Position numbers and translations under genes: made by a program. Positions 16,062 through 27,374 of a stretch of DNA of 64,000 nt are shown here, piece after piece. Below the pieces are notes generated by a model. That model was not told the DNA's origin and searched no databases. It saw only the letters and a program-made list of their open reading frames with translations. The DNA is from Streptomyces sp. NBC_00448. Its GTDB lineage: Bacteria > Actinomycetota > Actinomycetes > Streptomycetales > Streptomycetaceae. Location: positions 930,001 through 994,000 of the forward strand of contig NZ_CP107913.1 in NCBI RefSeq assembly GCF_036014115.1. Reading direction: 5' to 3'. The stretch's first letter is position 1; every line of letters starts with the position of its first letter.

Positions 16062-17995
16062 CAGGCTCCCCCCTGCCCGTGAGCGGCGACATCGATCGGG
16101 GTCATCAGTGCCGCGTACGCCGGGCTGTCGGCCAACAGTTCTTCGTGCGTGCCGGCAGCGGTGACCCGCCCGCCTTCCAGCAGAGCGACCCGGTCGGCCA
16201 TCAGCACGGTGGAGAGCCGGTGCGCGATCACCACCGCGGTCGTCGAGGCCAGCACCTCGCGCAGGGCCTCCTGGACCCGGGCCTCGGTGTGCAGGTCCAG
16301 CGCGGAGAGCGGATCGTCGAGCACCGCGAGCCGGGGCCGGCGGACCATGATCCGCGCGAGGGCGATCCGTTGCCGCTGTCCACCCGACAGTGACATGCCG
16401 CCCTCCCCGACGCGCGTGCGGGCGCCGTCGGCGAGGCGGTGCGCGAACTCGTCGACACCCGCGGCCCGTAGAGCCTCGTCGATCTCGTCGGCGCCGGCTT
16501 CCGCGCCCATGAGGACGTTGTCCATGACGGTCCCGGTGAACAGCACCGGCTCGTCGAAGGCGACGGCGACCGCGGATCGCAGTTCGGCGCGGGGAATACG
16601 GGTGAGGTCGACGCCGTCCAGGGTGATCCGGCCCGCCACCGGGTCGTACAGGCGTGCGGCCAAGGCGGCGAGCGTCGACGTGCCGCTTCCGGTGGCCCCG
16701 ACCACGGCCAGCGTCTCACCGGGTGCGACGCGCAACGTGACCTCCCGCAGCGCGGGCGGATCGCCGGCGGGGGCGTCGGGGTAGCGGAAGTGCACCCGGG
16801 CGAAGGCGAGTTCGGCGGGGCGCCGTGCCCCCGGTGACCGGGGCGTCGCGTCGGGGCCGGGGTCGGAGCCGGCCACGGTGGTGCTGGAGGTCCAGGTGGT
16901 CCGGTCGCCGCGGGCCCCGCCTTCTGCCGCCACCGGGCCCGATTCGCCGGCCACCACGTCCGGTTCACCGGCCCCCGGGTCCGGCTCATCCGTCATCGGC
17001 CGGGCGAGCACCTCGAAGTACCGGTCGGCCGCTGCCGCCGCGTCATGGCACCCGGCCAGCAGTCCGCCCGCCCCCTCGACGGCCGGCCGCAGCGCGGCCA
17101 CCGTTCCCAGGAAGGCCAGCAGCGATCCGATCGACAGCTGCCCGTCCGCCGCCTGGACCGCACCCGTCGCCAGGGCGGCCACGGTCGCCAGTCCCGGCAG
17201 CACGGTGGTGACCGCCGACAGCCCGCCCAGCAGCCGCGCCTTGTCCAGCTCGGCTTCCCGCACCTGCCGGACCTGCTCGCGGAATCGGGCGATCCGGTCC
17301 TCGCCGCGGCGGAAGCCCTTGATCACGCGGATGCCGGTCACCGACTCCAGTACCGCGGTCGTCAGATCGCCCGACAGGTCCAGGGCCCGGCGGGTGACGT
17401 CCGCGTACCTGGACTCGAACCGGTAGGACTCGATGACCAGCAGGGGAACGGGCGCCAGCACGATGAGCGCGAGCAGCCACTGCTGGGAGACCAGGATCGC
17501 GGCCCCGACGGCGAGCGTGGCGGCGTGCACGGGCAGGAACGTCAGCGGCCCGGCGACGAACATGTGGATGACCTGGGGGTCCGAGGTCCCCCGCGACAGC
17601 AACTGCCCGCTGCTCCAACCGTCGTGGACGGCGAGCGGCAGCCGCTGCGCGTGCCGGTGCAGGTCGGCCCGCATCCGCGCCTCGATGTCGGCGAGCGGGG
17701 TGGCCGCCAGCCGGCGCCGGACGCCGAAGAGCGAAGCCTCGGCAGCGCCCAGGAGCAGCAGGGCCAGCCCCCCGAGCGCCACTCCGCGCGGATCGCGCCG
17801 CGCCACGGGCCCGTCGACGATCCACTTGAGGACCTGCGGCATCGCGAGCGCCAGCAGGGACGCCAGCGCGGCCAGGGCGGATACGGTGCACAGCTTCCAG
17901 CGGCGCGGCCACAGGTACGGCCGCAGCTTCTTCAAGGACCGCGCGGTCGAACTCCCGGCCGCGGGAACGGAGATGACAGGTGTGTGCTCGTGCAC
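16061..17995 (-). CDS. ABC exporter half-transporter with degenerate ATP site
   Basis: 644 residues, partner of the half-transporter at 14043-16061. A membrane domain (~20-310) is followed by a Gly/Pro/Ala-rich linker and an NBD. Walker A reads GATGSGTST, so the essential Lys is Thr (codon ACG). The Walker B segment reads LAVLDDPLSALD, with Asp in place of the catalytic Glu. The signature LSGGQRQR and the H-loop AHRLST are normal. This fits the asymmetric heterodimer plan in which the degenerate Walker motifs meet the degenerate signature of the partner. The start is GTG 17995 with AGGAG six bases upstream. Confidence 0.92.
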   Translation of the reverse strand: MHEHTPVISVPAAGSSTARSLKKLRPYLWPRRWKLCTVSALAALASLLALAMPQVLKWIVDGPVARRDPRGVALGGLALLLLGAAEASLFGVRRRLAATPLADIEARMRADLHRHAQRLPLAVHDGWSSGQLLSRGTSDPQVIHMFVAGPLTFLPVHAATLAVGAAILVSQQWLLALIVLAPVPLLVIESYRFESRYADVTRRALDLSGDLTTAVLESVTGIRVIKGFRRGEDRIARFREQVRQVREAELDKARLLGGLSAVTTVLPGLATVAALATGAVQAADGQLSIGSLLAFLGTVAALRPAVEGAGGLLAGCHDAAAAADRYFEVLARPMTDEPDPGAGEPDVVAGESGPVAAEGGARGDRTTWTSSTTVAGSDPGPDATPRSPGARRPAELAFARVHFRYPDAPAGDPPALREVTLRVAPGETLAVVGATGSGTSTLAALAARLYDPVAGRITLDGVDLTRIPRAELRSAVAVAFDEPVLFTGTVMDNVLMGAEAGADEIDEALRAAGVDEFAHRLADGARTRVGEGGMSLSGGQRQRIALARIMVRRPRLAVLDDPLSALDLHTEARVQEALREVLASTTAVVIAHRLSTVLMADRVALLEGGRVTAAGTHEELLADSPAYAALMTPIDVAAHGQGGA

Positions 17996-18446
17996 AGGGG
18001 TCTCCTGACAGGAGAGCCCACCGGCGCGCCACCAGGCGGATCAACCGGTGAGCGGGGTGACTTGGACGGCGTGTTCCACGCCCGCGTGCATGCGGGACCC
18101 GGAGACGGTGGCCATCGACAACACCCCCTTCACTCCTGTGCGGCGATCACTCAGCGGCGGTCAGCGCCGATCACTCGGCGGCGCCGAGCACCATACCGCA
18201 GCCCTCGGACCGACCGGGATCGTTCTCGCGAACAGCTCGGTGGACCAGGTGGACCGGGTGAGCCGGCTGGACCGGACCGAGGGGTTGGCACCGATCCTGT
18301 CCGGTGGGCTACGGTGTGCGGCGATGACTACCGGGACGGCCTCGCGCCACACACGGATTGATGCCCCGGCGCTCCTCTGAGCGCCGTCCGGGCCGCTGCC
18401 GGCCCGCCGCGGGAAAGAGAACGCGGCGCCGCCGCGCGGGCTCCGC
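17996..18446. other. intergenic region, no convincing gene
   Basis: A divergent intergenic stretch between the ABC exporter and the dienelactone hydrolase. Short frames here have poor codon bias and no ribosome sites. The only structure seen is a direct repeat of CGATCACTCnGCGGCG at 18144-18159 and 18168-18183. Confidence 0.6.
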
Positions 18447-18492
18447 CTCCTGTCGTGTTGACCACCGCTCGACACGTCCACCACGACAGGAG
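18447..18492 (+). promoter_or_regulatory. RBS-sequestering hairpin before dienelactone hydrolase
   Basis: CTCCTGTCGTG (18447-18457) and CACGACAGGAG (18482-18492) are perfect inverted 11-mers separated by 24 bases. The right arm contains the Shine-Dalgarno AGGAG of the gene starting at 18498, so folding would hide it. Confidence 0.65.
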
Positions 18493-18497
18493 AAGTC

Positions 18498-19265
18498 ATG
18501 CCCACCCAACCGGTACAGACCAGGACCGTGCAGGTTCCCACCCCGGACGGCCGGGCCGACGCTTTCGCCGCCTTCCCCGAGGGCGGCGACCGGCACCCCG
18601 GGGTGCTGATGTACGCCGACGGCTTCGGCATCCGGCCCGTGCTGCGGGAGATGGCCCGCGAACTGGCCGGGCACGGGTACTACGTACTCGTCCCCAACTC
18701 CTTCTACCGGCACGGTCCGGCACCGGTGATCGAACTGCCCGAGTACATCGGGGAAGAGGCCCGACCCGCGGTCTTCGCGCAGGTGATGCCCTTGATCCAG
18801 GCGCACACCACCGAGCGTGTGCTGAGCGACGCCGACGCCTACCTCGGGTTCCTCGCCGCCCAGCCCGAGGTCGGCGCCGGACCGGTCGCCGTGACCGGCT
18901 ACTGCATCGGCGGTCTGCTGGCGATGCGCACCGCCGCGGCCCACCCCGGCCAGGTGGCCGCCGTCGCCGTGTTCCACGGCCCCGTGAGCGCCGACGGGCT
19001 CGCCGGGCTCACCGCCCAGGTCCACCTCGGCCACGCCGAGGGCGACTTGACGCCCGAGGCCCTCGGCGAGCTGAACCAGGCCCTGGACGCCGCGGGTGTC
19101 GCCTACACCTCGGAGATCTACCCCGGCACCGTCCACGGCTTCACCATGTCCGACACCGACTCCTTCGACCCGGCGGCGCTGCAACGGCATTGGGACCGGC
19201 TGCTGCCCCTCCTCGACCGGGCCCTGGCCGGCAGCCGAGGCCCCGGCCGGGAAGCCACCGGCTGA
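18498..19265 (+). CDS. dienelactone hydrolase family protein
   Basis: 255-residue alpha/beta hydrolase of the dienelactone hydrolase family, cytoplasmic. The catalytic Cys is in GYCIGG (near residue 136), the Asp in HAEGDLTPE and the His in GTVHGFTM. In the family these open dienelactones made from chlorocatechols or act on related esters. The start is ATG 18498 with AGGAG at 18488-18492. It stands alone, divergent from the ABC exporter and convergent with a LacI gene, so no pathway partner is obvious; the pca genes are more than 20 kb away. Confidence 0.9.
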   Translation: MPTQPVQTRTVQVPTPDGRADAFAAFPEGGDRHPGVLMYADGFGIRPVLREMARELAGHGYYVLVPNSFYRHGPAPVIELPEYIGEEARPAVFAQVMPLIQAHTTERVLSDADAYLGFLAAQPEVGAGPVAVTGYCIGGLLAMRTAAAHPGQVAAVAVFHGPVSADGLAGLTAQVHLGHAEGDLTPEALGELNQALDAAGVAYTSEIYPGTVHGFTMSDTDSFDPAALQRHWDRLLPLLDRALAGSRGPGREATG

Positions 19266-19322
19266 CGGTGGCCGGATGGGGGGGTGCGCTTCCCCGGTCG
19301 GGCCGTCGGGCCCGGCCGGGGG

Positions 19323-20384
19323 TCACTCCCCCGCCGGGGTGCCGGGCGCGCGGCGGTGCGCCCCGCCGTGCTCCACCAGGGTGGTGGGGACGACCACGGT
19401 CCTGGGCCGCGACGTGTCGCCCGCGATCCGCTGGAAGAGCAGTTCCGCGCCGATCCGGCCCATGGCGCGGGCGTCGTAGGACACCACGGTCAGCGGGTGG
19501 GCCATCAGTCCCGCGGTCTCGAAGTCGTCGAAGCCGACCACGGCGGCCTCCCGCCCGAGCCGGTTCAGCGCGCCCAGCACGCCCAGCGTCAGGCGGTTGT
19601 TGAGCGCGAACAGGGCGGTCGGCGGCTGCGGCCCGGTGAGCATCTCCTCGACCGCGGCCTCGGTGTCCGGCACGGTGTGCAGGCCGAACCGGATCAGGTC
19701 GGGCCGGTACGGCGCGCCGGCCCGCTCGAGCGCGGCCTCGGCGGCCGACAGCCGCGCGGACATCGGATGGATGCTCAGCCAGTCCGACACGACGCCGATC
19801 CGCTCGTGCCCCTGGGCGGTCAGGTACTCGATCGCGGAGCGCGCGCCCGCCGCGTTGTCGATCAGCACCGTGTCCGCGCGCACGTTGGTGGGCGGCCGGT
19901 CCAGGAACACCGCGGGCGTGCCCATCTCGATCTCGGAGCGCAGGTAGACGTGGTCGGCGGTGCTGCCGGCGGGTACCACCAGCAACCCGTCGACGCGCCG
20001 CTCGCACATCTGCAGCAGGAGCCTGCGCTCCCGGTCGGCGTCCTCCTCCGAACTCGCGGTGATCAGCAGGGTGTCGTTCTCCAGGGCGCACTGCGCCGCG
20101 GCGGCGGCGATGCCCGCGTAGAACGGGTTGGCCAGGTCCTCGATGAGCAGGCCGACGGTGGCGGAGGTGCTGCGGGTGCGCAGGTCCCGGGCCATGCCGT
20201 TGCGCCGGAAGCCGAGCCGCGCCACCGCCGCCCGGACCCGTGCGGCCATCTCCGGATCGACGGTGGACACGCCGTTGACCACGCGGGAGACGGTCTTGAG
20301 ACTGACGTCGGCCTCCCGGGCGACATCGGTCATCGTCGGTCGCCGCGGGGCGGCCGCACTCGGGCTCGGGCTCGGTGTACTCAC
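19323..20384 (-). CDS. LacI-family repressor, likely regulator of the carbohydrate operon
   Basis: 353 residues. The helix-turn-helix TMTDVAREADVSLKTVSRVV and the hinge helix follow a short Pro/Ser tail. The periplasmic-binding-protein-like sugar domain occupies the rest, ending with the usual VVSYDARAMGRIGAELL segment. I prefer GTG 20384, which has GAGGGGAA upstream; the frame reaches 20426 but that would cover the operator region. CAACGTTG lies 40 bases upstream. The same box precedes the GH36 gene and the lactonase gene, which suggests autoregulation plus control of those two loci. The inducer is unknown. Confidence 0.9.
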   Translation of the reverse strand: MSTPSPSPSAAAPRRPTMTDVAREADVSLKTVSRVVNGVSTVDPEMAARVRAAVARLGFRRNGMARDLRTRSTSATVGLLIEDLANPFYAGIAAAAAQCALENDTLLITASSEEDADRERRLLLQMCERRVDGLLVVPAGSTADHVYLRSEIEMGTPAVFLDRPPTNVRADTVLIDNAAGARSAIEYLTAQGHERIGVVSDWLSIHPMSARLSAAEAALERAGAPYRPDLIRFGLHTVPDTEAAVEEMLTGPQPPTALFALNNRLTLGVLGALNRLGREAAVVGFDDFETAGLMAHPLTVVSYDARAMGRIGAELLFQRIAGDTSRPRTVVVPTTLVEHGGAHRRAPGTPAGE

Positions 20385-20423
20385 GTGATGTTCCCCTCGG
20401 CGACGTGGCGCCGAGAGATGGGC

Positions 20424-20449
20424 CAACGTTGTCTCGCCGCCCGATCATA
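20424..20449 (-). promoter_or_regulatory. promoter -10 and operator of LacI gene
   Basis: On the minus strand a strong -10 TATGAT (20444-20449) is followed after about 12 bases by CAACGTTG (20424-20431), within the inverted form of the GAGACAACGTTG box. A repressor here would sit on the transcription start. The -35 region overlaps the end of the upstream beta-galactosidase gene and is weak. Confidence 0.6.
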
Positions 20450-20470
20450 CATCCGTCCACATCGCGGGTG

Positions 20471-23778
<3,308 letters not shown>

Positions 23779-23784
23779 GGGGGG

Positions 23785-24810
23785 TCATCCTGCGGCCGGT
23801 GGCGCCGTGGACGCGCGGACCTTGAGGGTGCTGGGCATGACGTTCTCGCGCTGCGCCGGGGGCCGTCCGTCGAGCAGGTCGAGCAGGATCTGCGCGGCGC
23901 GCCGGCCCACGTCCACGCTGTGCAGGCTGACGCTGGTCAGCGAGGGGTCGACGAGGTCCGCGGCCTCCGTGTCGTCGAACCCGGCCACCGACACGTCGCC
24001 GGGCAGGGCGTGCCCGCCCTCGCGCAGCCGGCGCAGCGCGCCCAGCGCCATGCCGTCGTTGAAGGCGAAGATCGCGGTGGGCGGGTCGGCCCGGGCCAGC
24101 AGCCGTTCCGCCGCGGCGTAGCCGGAGCCGGCGGTGAAGTCGCCCTGCTCCATGAGGTCTTCGGGGACGGGGCGGTGCGCGTCGGCGAACGCGCGGTGCA
24201 GCCCGCGCAGCCGCGCGGCCATCGCGAGCCCGTTCTCCCGCGGGCCGTCGACCACCGCGATCCGGCGGTGGCCGAGGGCCAGCAGGTGCTGGGTCACCGC
24301 GTAGGCGCCGCCTTCGTCGTCGGGGTGGACGCAGGTGAGGTCCTCGGCGGTGTAGCCGATCACCACCGTCGGATACCCGGCGGAGCGCAGGGCGTTGAGC
24401 GACTCGCCGCCGGCCCCGGCCTCCACCAGCAGCCCGTCGACCTGGCGGCGCTGCACGAAGCGCCGGTAGGCCGACGCCGGGTCGTCGGGCACCTCGCGGG
24501 TGGACAGCAGCAACCCGTAGCCACGCGTGGTGAGTTCCTGGTCCGCGCCCTGGACCAGGCGGATGAGGTGGTCGTTGGAGAAGGCGAAGCCGGGGTTGTG
24601 CGGGAGGACCACGCCGACGACCTCGGTACGTCCGCTCGCGAGGGCGCGTGCCCCGGCGCTGGGCCGGTAGTCGAGCACGCGCATCGCGGAGTGCACCCGG
24701 TCGCGGATCGTCTCGGTGACCGTGGGGTCGCCGTTGATCACCCGGGACACCGTCTGGTGGGAGACGCCCGCCTCCGCCGCGACGGTCCGCAGGGTCGGCC
24801 GGTCGGACAC
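23785..24810 (-). CDS. LacI-family repressor facing the beta-propeller gene
   Basis: 341 residues. The helix-turn-helix LRTVAAEAGVSHQTVSRVIN is at residues 7-26, followed by the hinge helix and a sugar-binding core. The conserved core element VAGFDDTEAADLVDPSLTSV is present. It starts at GTG 24810. Two identical, oppositely oriented 18-mers flank its promoter region and that of the divergent exported propeller gene, so it probably represses itself (hence also the downstream beta-galactosidase) and the propeller gene. Confidence 0.92.
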   Translation of the reverse strand: MSDRPTLRTVAAEAGVSHQTVSRVINGDPTVTETIRDRVHSAMRVLDYRPSAGARALASGRTEVVGVVLPHNPGFAFSNDHLIRLVQGADQELTTRGYGLLLSTREVPDDPASAYRRFVQRRQVDGLLVEAGAGGESLNALRSAGYPTVVIGYTAEDLTCVHPDDEGGAYAVTQHLLALGHRRIAVVDGPRENGLAMAARLRGLHRAFADAHRPVPEDLMEQGDFTAGSGYAAAERLLARADPPTAIFAFNDGMALGALRRLREGGHALPGDVSVAGFDDTEAADLVDPSLTSVSLHSVDVGRRAAQILLDLLDGRPPAQRENVMPSTLKVRASTAPPAAG

Positions 24811-24827
24811 GCGGGACCTCGTTTCTC

Positions 24828-24861
24828 AGTGACCGTTCACTTGACAATGTGACGCATCCTA
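24828..24861 (-). promoter_or_regulatory. promoter -10 and operator of second LacI gene
   Basis: On the minus strand TAGGAT (24856-24861) is a likely -10. Eleven bases further downstream lies the operator, read on the plus strand as AGTGACCGTTCACTTGAC (24828-24845), with half-sites AGTGA/TCACT. The -35 is weak. Confidence 0.6.
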
Positions 24862-24897
24862 AGCGCGCACGCGTCTCAGCGGAAGAGGTCCGGGCCA

Positions 24898-24952
24898 TTG
24901 ACGCGGGGTGCGGGGGGACCTAGCTTGGCGTCCCGTCAAGTGAACGGTCACT
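24898..24952 (+). promoter_or_regulatory. sigma70-type promoter and operator of beta-propeller gene
   Basis: TTGACG (24898-24903), a 17-base spacer and TAGCTT (24921-24926) form a clear promoter. The operator GTCAAGTGAACGGTCACT (24935-24952) starts at the expected +1 region and is the exact reverse complement of the 18-mer at 24828-24845. Confidence 0.7.
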
Positions 24953-25008
24953 CGATCGACTCCCGGCCGGCCCCACAGTGCCGCCCCCACGACGAAGGAC
25001 CCCTTTTC

Positions 25009-27198
25009 ATGAGCGAGCAGGAACCCGCACAGACTCCACCCGCGCCTCGCACCGGTGCCGTCAGCCGCCGTCAACTGCTGACCTACGGACGGAACGCCGC
25101 GATCGTCGCGGGCACGGCCCTGGCGATCCCGGCCGCCGCCGGCGGCTCGGCCTCCGCCGCCACGGCCACCACCGCCAAAGGCAGCCTGGCCAAGGCACGG
25201 CCGGCCGCGTCCCTGGACACCACCCTCACCAACGTCGTCACCTCCTGGACCGGGAACACCTTCTCCGGCGCCACCGAGTGGGTGCAGGACTTCGTCTTCA
25301 ACATCGCCGTCACCGCCGACGGCGCCGTCTACACCGTCAGTTTCTGGGACGAGGGCGGCGACTACGCCGGCATCTACAAGGACGGCCGTCTCATCGGCAA
25401 CTGCCACGGCGCGAACGGCGACGCGGTGGCGGTCAACAGCTCCTACGCGTACCTCAGCGTGGGCAACGGCCTGACCCGGTTCGGCCTGGACGGCACCGTC
25501 ACCTCGCAGACGTACGCCGTCGGCAGCCCGCCGGCTGCGGCGGCGGCCTCCGACACCCAGGTGGTGGCCACCGACCGCACCAACAACAAGGTCCTGGTCT
25601 TCGACGCCGCCACCGGCGCGGTGCAGCACTCCTGGAGCGTCAACCAGCCCGGCTCGGTGACGATCGCCGCCAACGGGGACATCTGGGTGGTCGCGAACAT
25701 CACCCGCGACACCAACGACGGCCACTTCTGGCACGTCGACTCCACGAAGCCGGCGCAGATCCTGCACTTCTCCAACGCCGGTGCCGCGCTGGGCGGGACG
25801 ATCAGCGGACCGTCCGCCGACTGGATACCGACCTCGCTGGCAGTGGACGTCAACGGGGACCTGCTGGTCGGCGACAACGGCCCGCTGCGCCAGGTGCACA
25901 CGTACACCAACCTGTCCGGGACGCCGTCACTGGCCCGCAGCCTCGGGCAGGCCGGCGGCATCGGCGCGGGCACGCCCGGCCGGGTCACGCCGGACAAGCT
26001 CTTCGGGATCGTCGGCGTCGGCGGCGACTCGGCCGGCAACGTCTACGTGGCGATGTTCGAATTCGGCGTCTGGCTGCGGAAGTTCTCGCCCACCGGTGCG
26101 GTGGTCTGGCAGTTGCAGGGCAGCGCGTTCGTGGACGCCGCCGACTTCGACCCGGCCTCCGACGGCGTGGAGATCTACACCAAGCAGTGCCACTACAGCG
26201 TCGACTACGGCAAGGCGCCCGGCGGCGACTCGACCTGGCGCAGCTACACCCTGGACTCCGTCAAGTACCCCCAGGACCCACGGCTGTTCCTGACCGGCCA
26301 CACCCACTCCGCCACCTCGCCGTTCCTCAAGCGCCTGAACGGCTCCTTGTACATGTACGTCACCGGCATGTACTGCGGGCATCTGCTCATCTACCGCATG
26401 GACGGGGAGATCGCCAAGCCGTCCAGCGCCATCTTCAAGGCGCGCTGGAACGGCGACGACCCGACCTGGCCGCCGAACCAGCCGGCGACCGGCCAGTGGA
26501 TCTGGCGCGACCTGAGCGGCAACGGGGCCTTCGAGGCAGGGGAGTTCCTCCAGCCGGGCGACGGCACCAGCTCCCCCAGCAACTGCTGGGTGTGGTACGT
26601 CGACGACCGCGGCGACATCTGGGAGGGCGGCGACCGCAACCTGCGCCGCTACCCCTTGCAGGGCTTCGACGCCCAGAAGAACCCGATCTACACCTACGAG
26701 AGCATGGAGACGATCGCGCTCCCGGCTCCGTTCAGCGTCGTCCGGCGGCTGCACTACGACGTGGCCACCGACGTGATGTACATGGTCGGGTACACCCCTG
26801 ACCAGCCGTTCGACAACGCGCACTGGAAGGAGTGCGGCAAGGTCCTGGTGCGCTACGACAAGTGGAGCACCGGCAACACCACGCCGACCTGGACCCTGCT
26901 GCTGCCCTGGGACACCGACGCGACCATCGTGGTGACGATGGTGAGCCTGGCCTTCGCGGGCGACTACATCTTCGCGGCCGGCATCGAGACCCGCGGCCAG
27001 GTGTGGGTGTGGAAGGCGTCCGACGCCAGCCCGGTGGGGACCTGGCAGGCCGGCTCCATCATCGGCACGCCCGACCGGTCGGGGTGGGTGGACGTGCCGT
27101 ACGGCATCTCCGCGACCAAGCGCTCCGACGGCGACTACCTGGTCCAGGTCGAGGACGACCTCTACAACAAGGTGCTGCTCTACCGCTGGACGCCGTAG
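25009..27198 (+). CDS. Tat-exported beta-propeller protein, unknown function
   Basis: 729 residues. A Tat signal (SRRQLLTYGRNAAIVAG) near residues 19-35 is followed by an Ala-rich region. The rest is beta-rich with repeated blade-like pieces such as ANGDIWVVAN, VNGDLLVGDN, SAGNVYVAMF and DRGDIWEGGD, as in NHL/SMP-30-like propellers. A calcium-loop-like DLSGNGAFEAGEF is present. No catalytic signature is recognised. The start is ATG 25009 with GAAGGAC nine bases upstream; an upstream frame extension covers the promoter and operator and was discarded. Divergence from a LacI gene that precedes a beta-galactosidase suggests a role in sensing or degrading a galactoside-containing glycan, which is an inference. 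Confidence 0.85.
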   Translation: MSEQEPAQTPPAPRTGAVSRRQLLTYGRNAAIVAGTALAIPAAAGGSASAATATTAKGSLAKARPAASLDTTLTNVVTSWTGNTFSGATEWVQDFVFNIAVTADGAVYTVSFWDEGGDYAGIYKDGRLIGNCHGANGDAVAVNSSYAYLSVGNGLTRFGLDGTVTSQTYAVGSPPAAAAASDTQVVATDRTNNKVLVFDAATGAVQHSWSVNQPGSVTIAANGDIWVVANITRDTNDGHFWHVDSTKPAQILHFSNAGAALGGTISGPSADWIPTSLAVDVNGDLLVGDNGPLRQVHTYTNLSGTPSLARSLGQAGGIGAGTPGRVTPDKLFGIVGVGGDSAGNVYVAMFEFGVWLRKFSPTGAVVWQLQGSAFVDAADFDPASDGVEIYTKQCHYSVDYGKAPGGDSTWRSYTLDSVKYPQDPRLFLTGHTHSATSPFLKRLNGSLYMYVTGMYCGHLLIYRMDGEIAKPSSAIFKARWNGDDPTWPPNQPATGQWIWRDLSGNGAFEAGEFLQPGDGTSSPSNCWVWYVDDRGDIWEGGDRNLRRYPLQGFDAQKNPIYTYESMETIALPAPFSVVRRLHYDVATDVMYMVGYTPDQPFDNAHWKECGKVLVRYDKWSTGNTTPTWTLLLPWDTDATIVVTMVSLAFAGDYIFAAGIETRGQVWVWKASDASPVGTWQAGSIIGTPDRSGWVDVPYGISATKRSDGDYLVQVEDDLYNKVLLYRWTP

Positions 27199-27374
27199 CC
27201 TGCGGGCCGCGAGCCCGTGTCCCGGAAGCCCGCCCGCACTGGCGCCGCTTCCGGGGCGCGGGGCTCGCCGAGGTGGGGACGTGCCCGACGCCTTACGGTC
27301 TCGGCGCGATGAGGTCGTACGGCGCGGCGCGCGCACCGCAGACAAGCAACCGAGCCCAGGAGGCGGGGAGTTCC

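Noticed and set aside
18048..18380. Possible 110-residue gene between exporter and dienelactone hydrolase
   Set aside because: No ribosome site, poor codon bias and no recognisable pattern.
26832..27374. N-terminal extension of the alpha/beta hydrolase frame
   Set aside because: It runs out of frame through the end of the propeller gene and lacks a start signal; a good ribosome site lies at 27360-27370.
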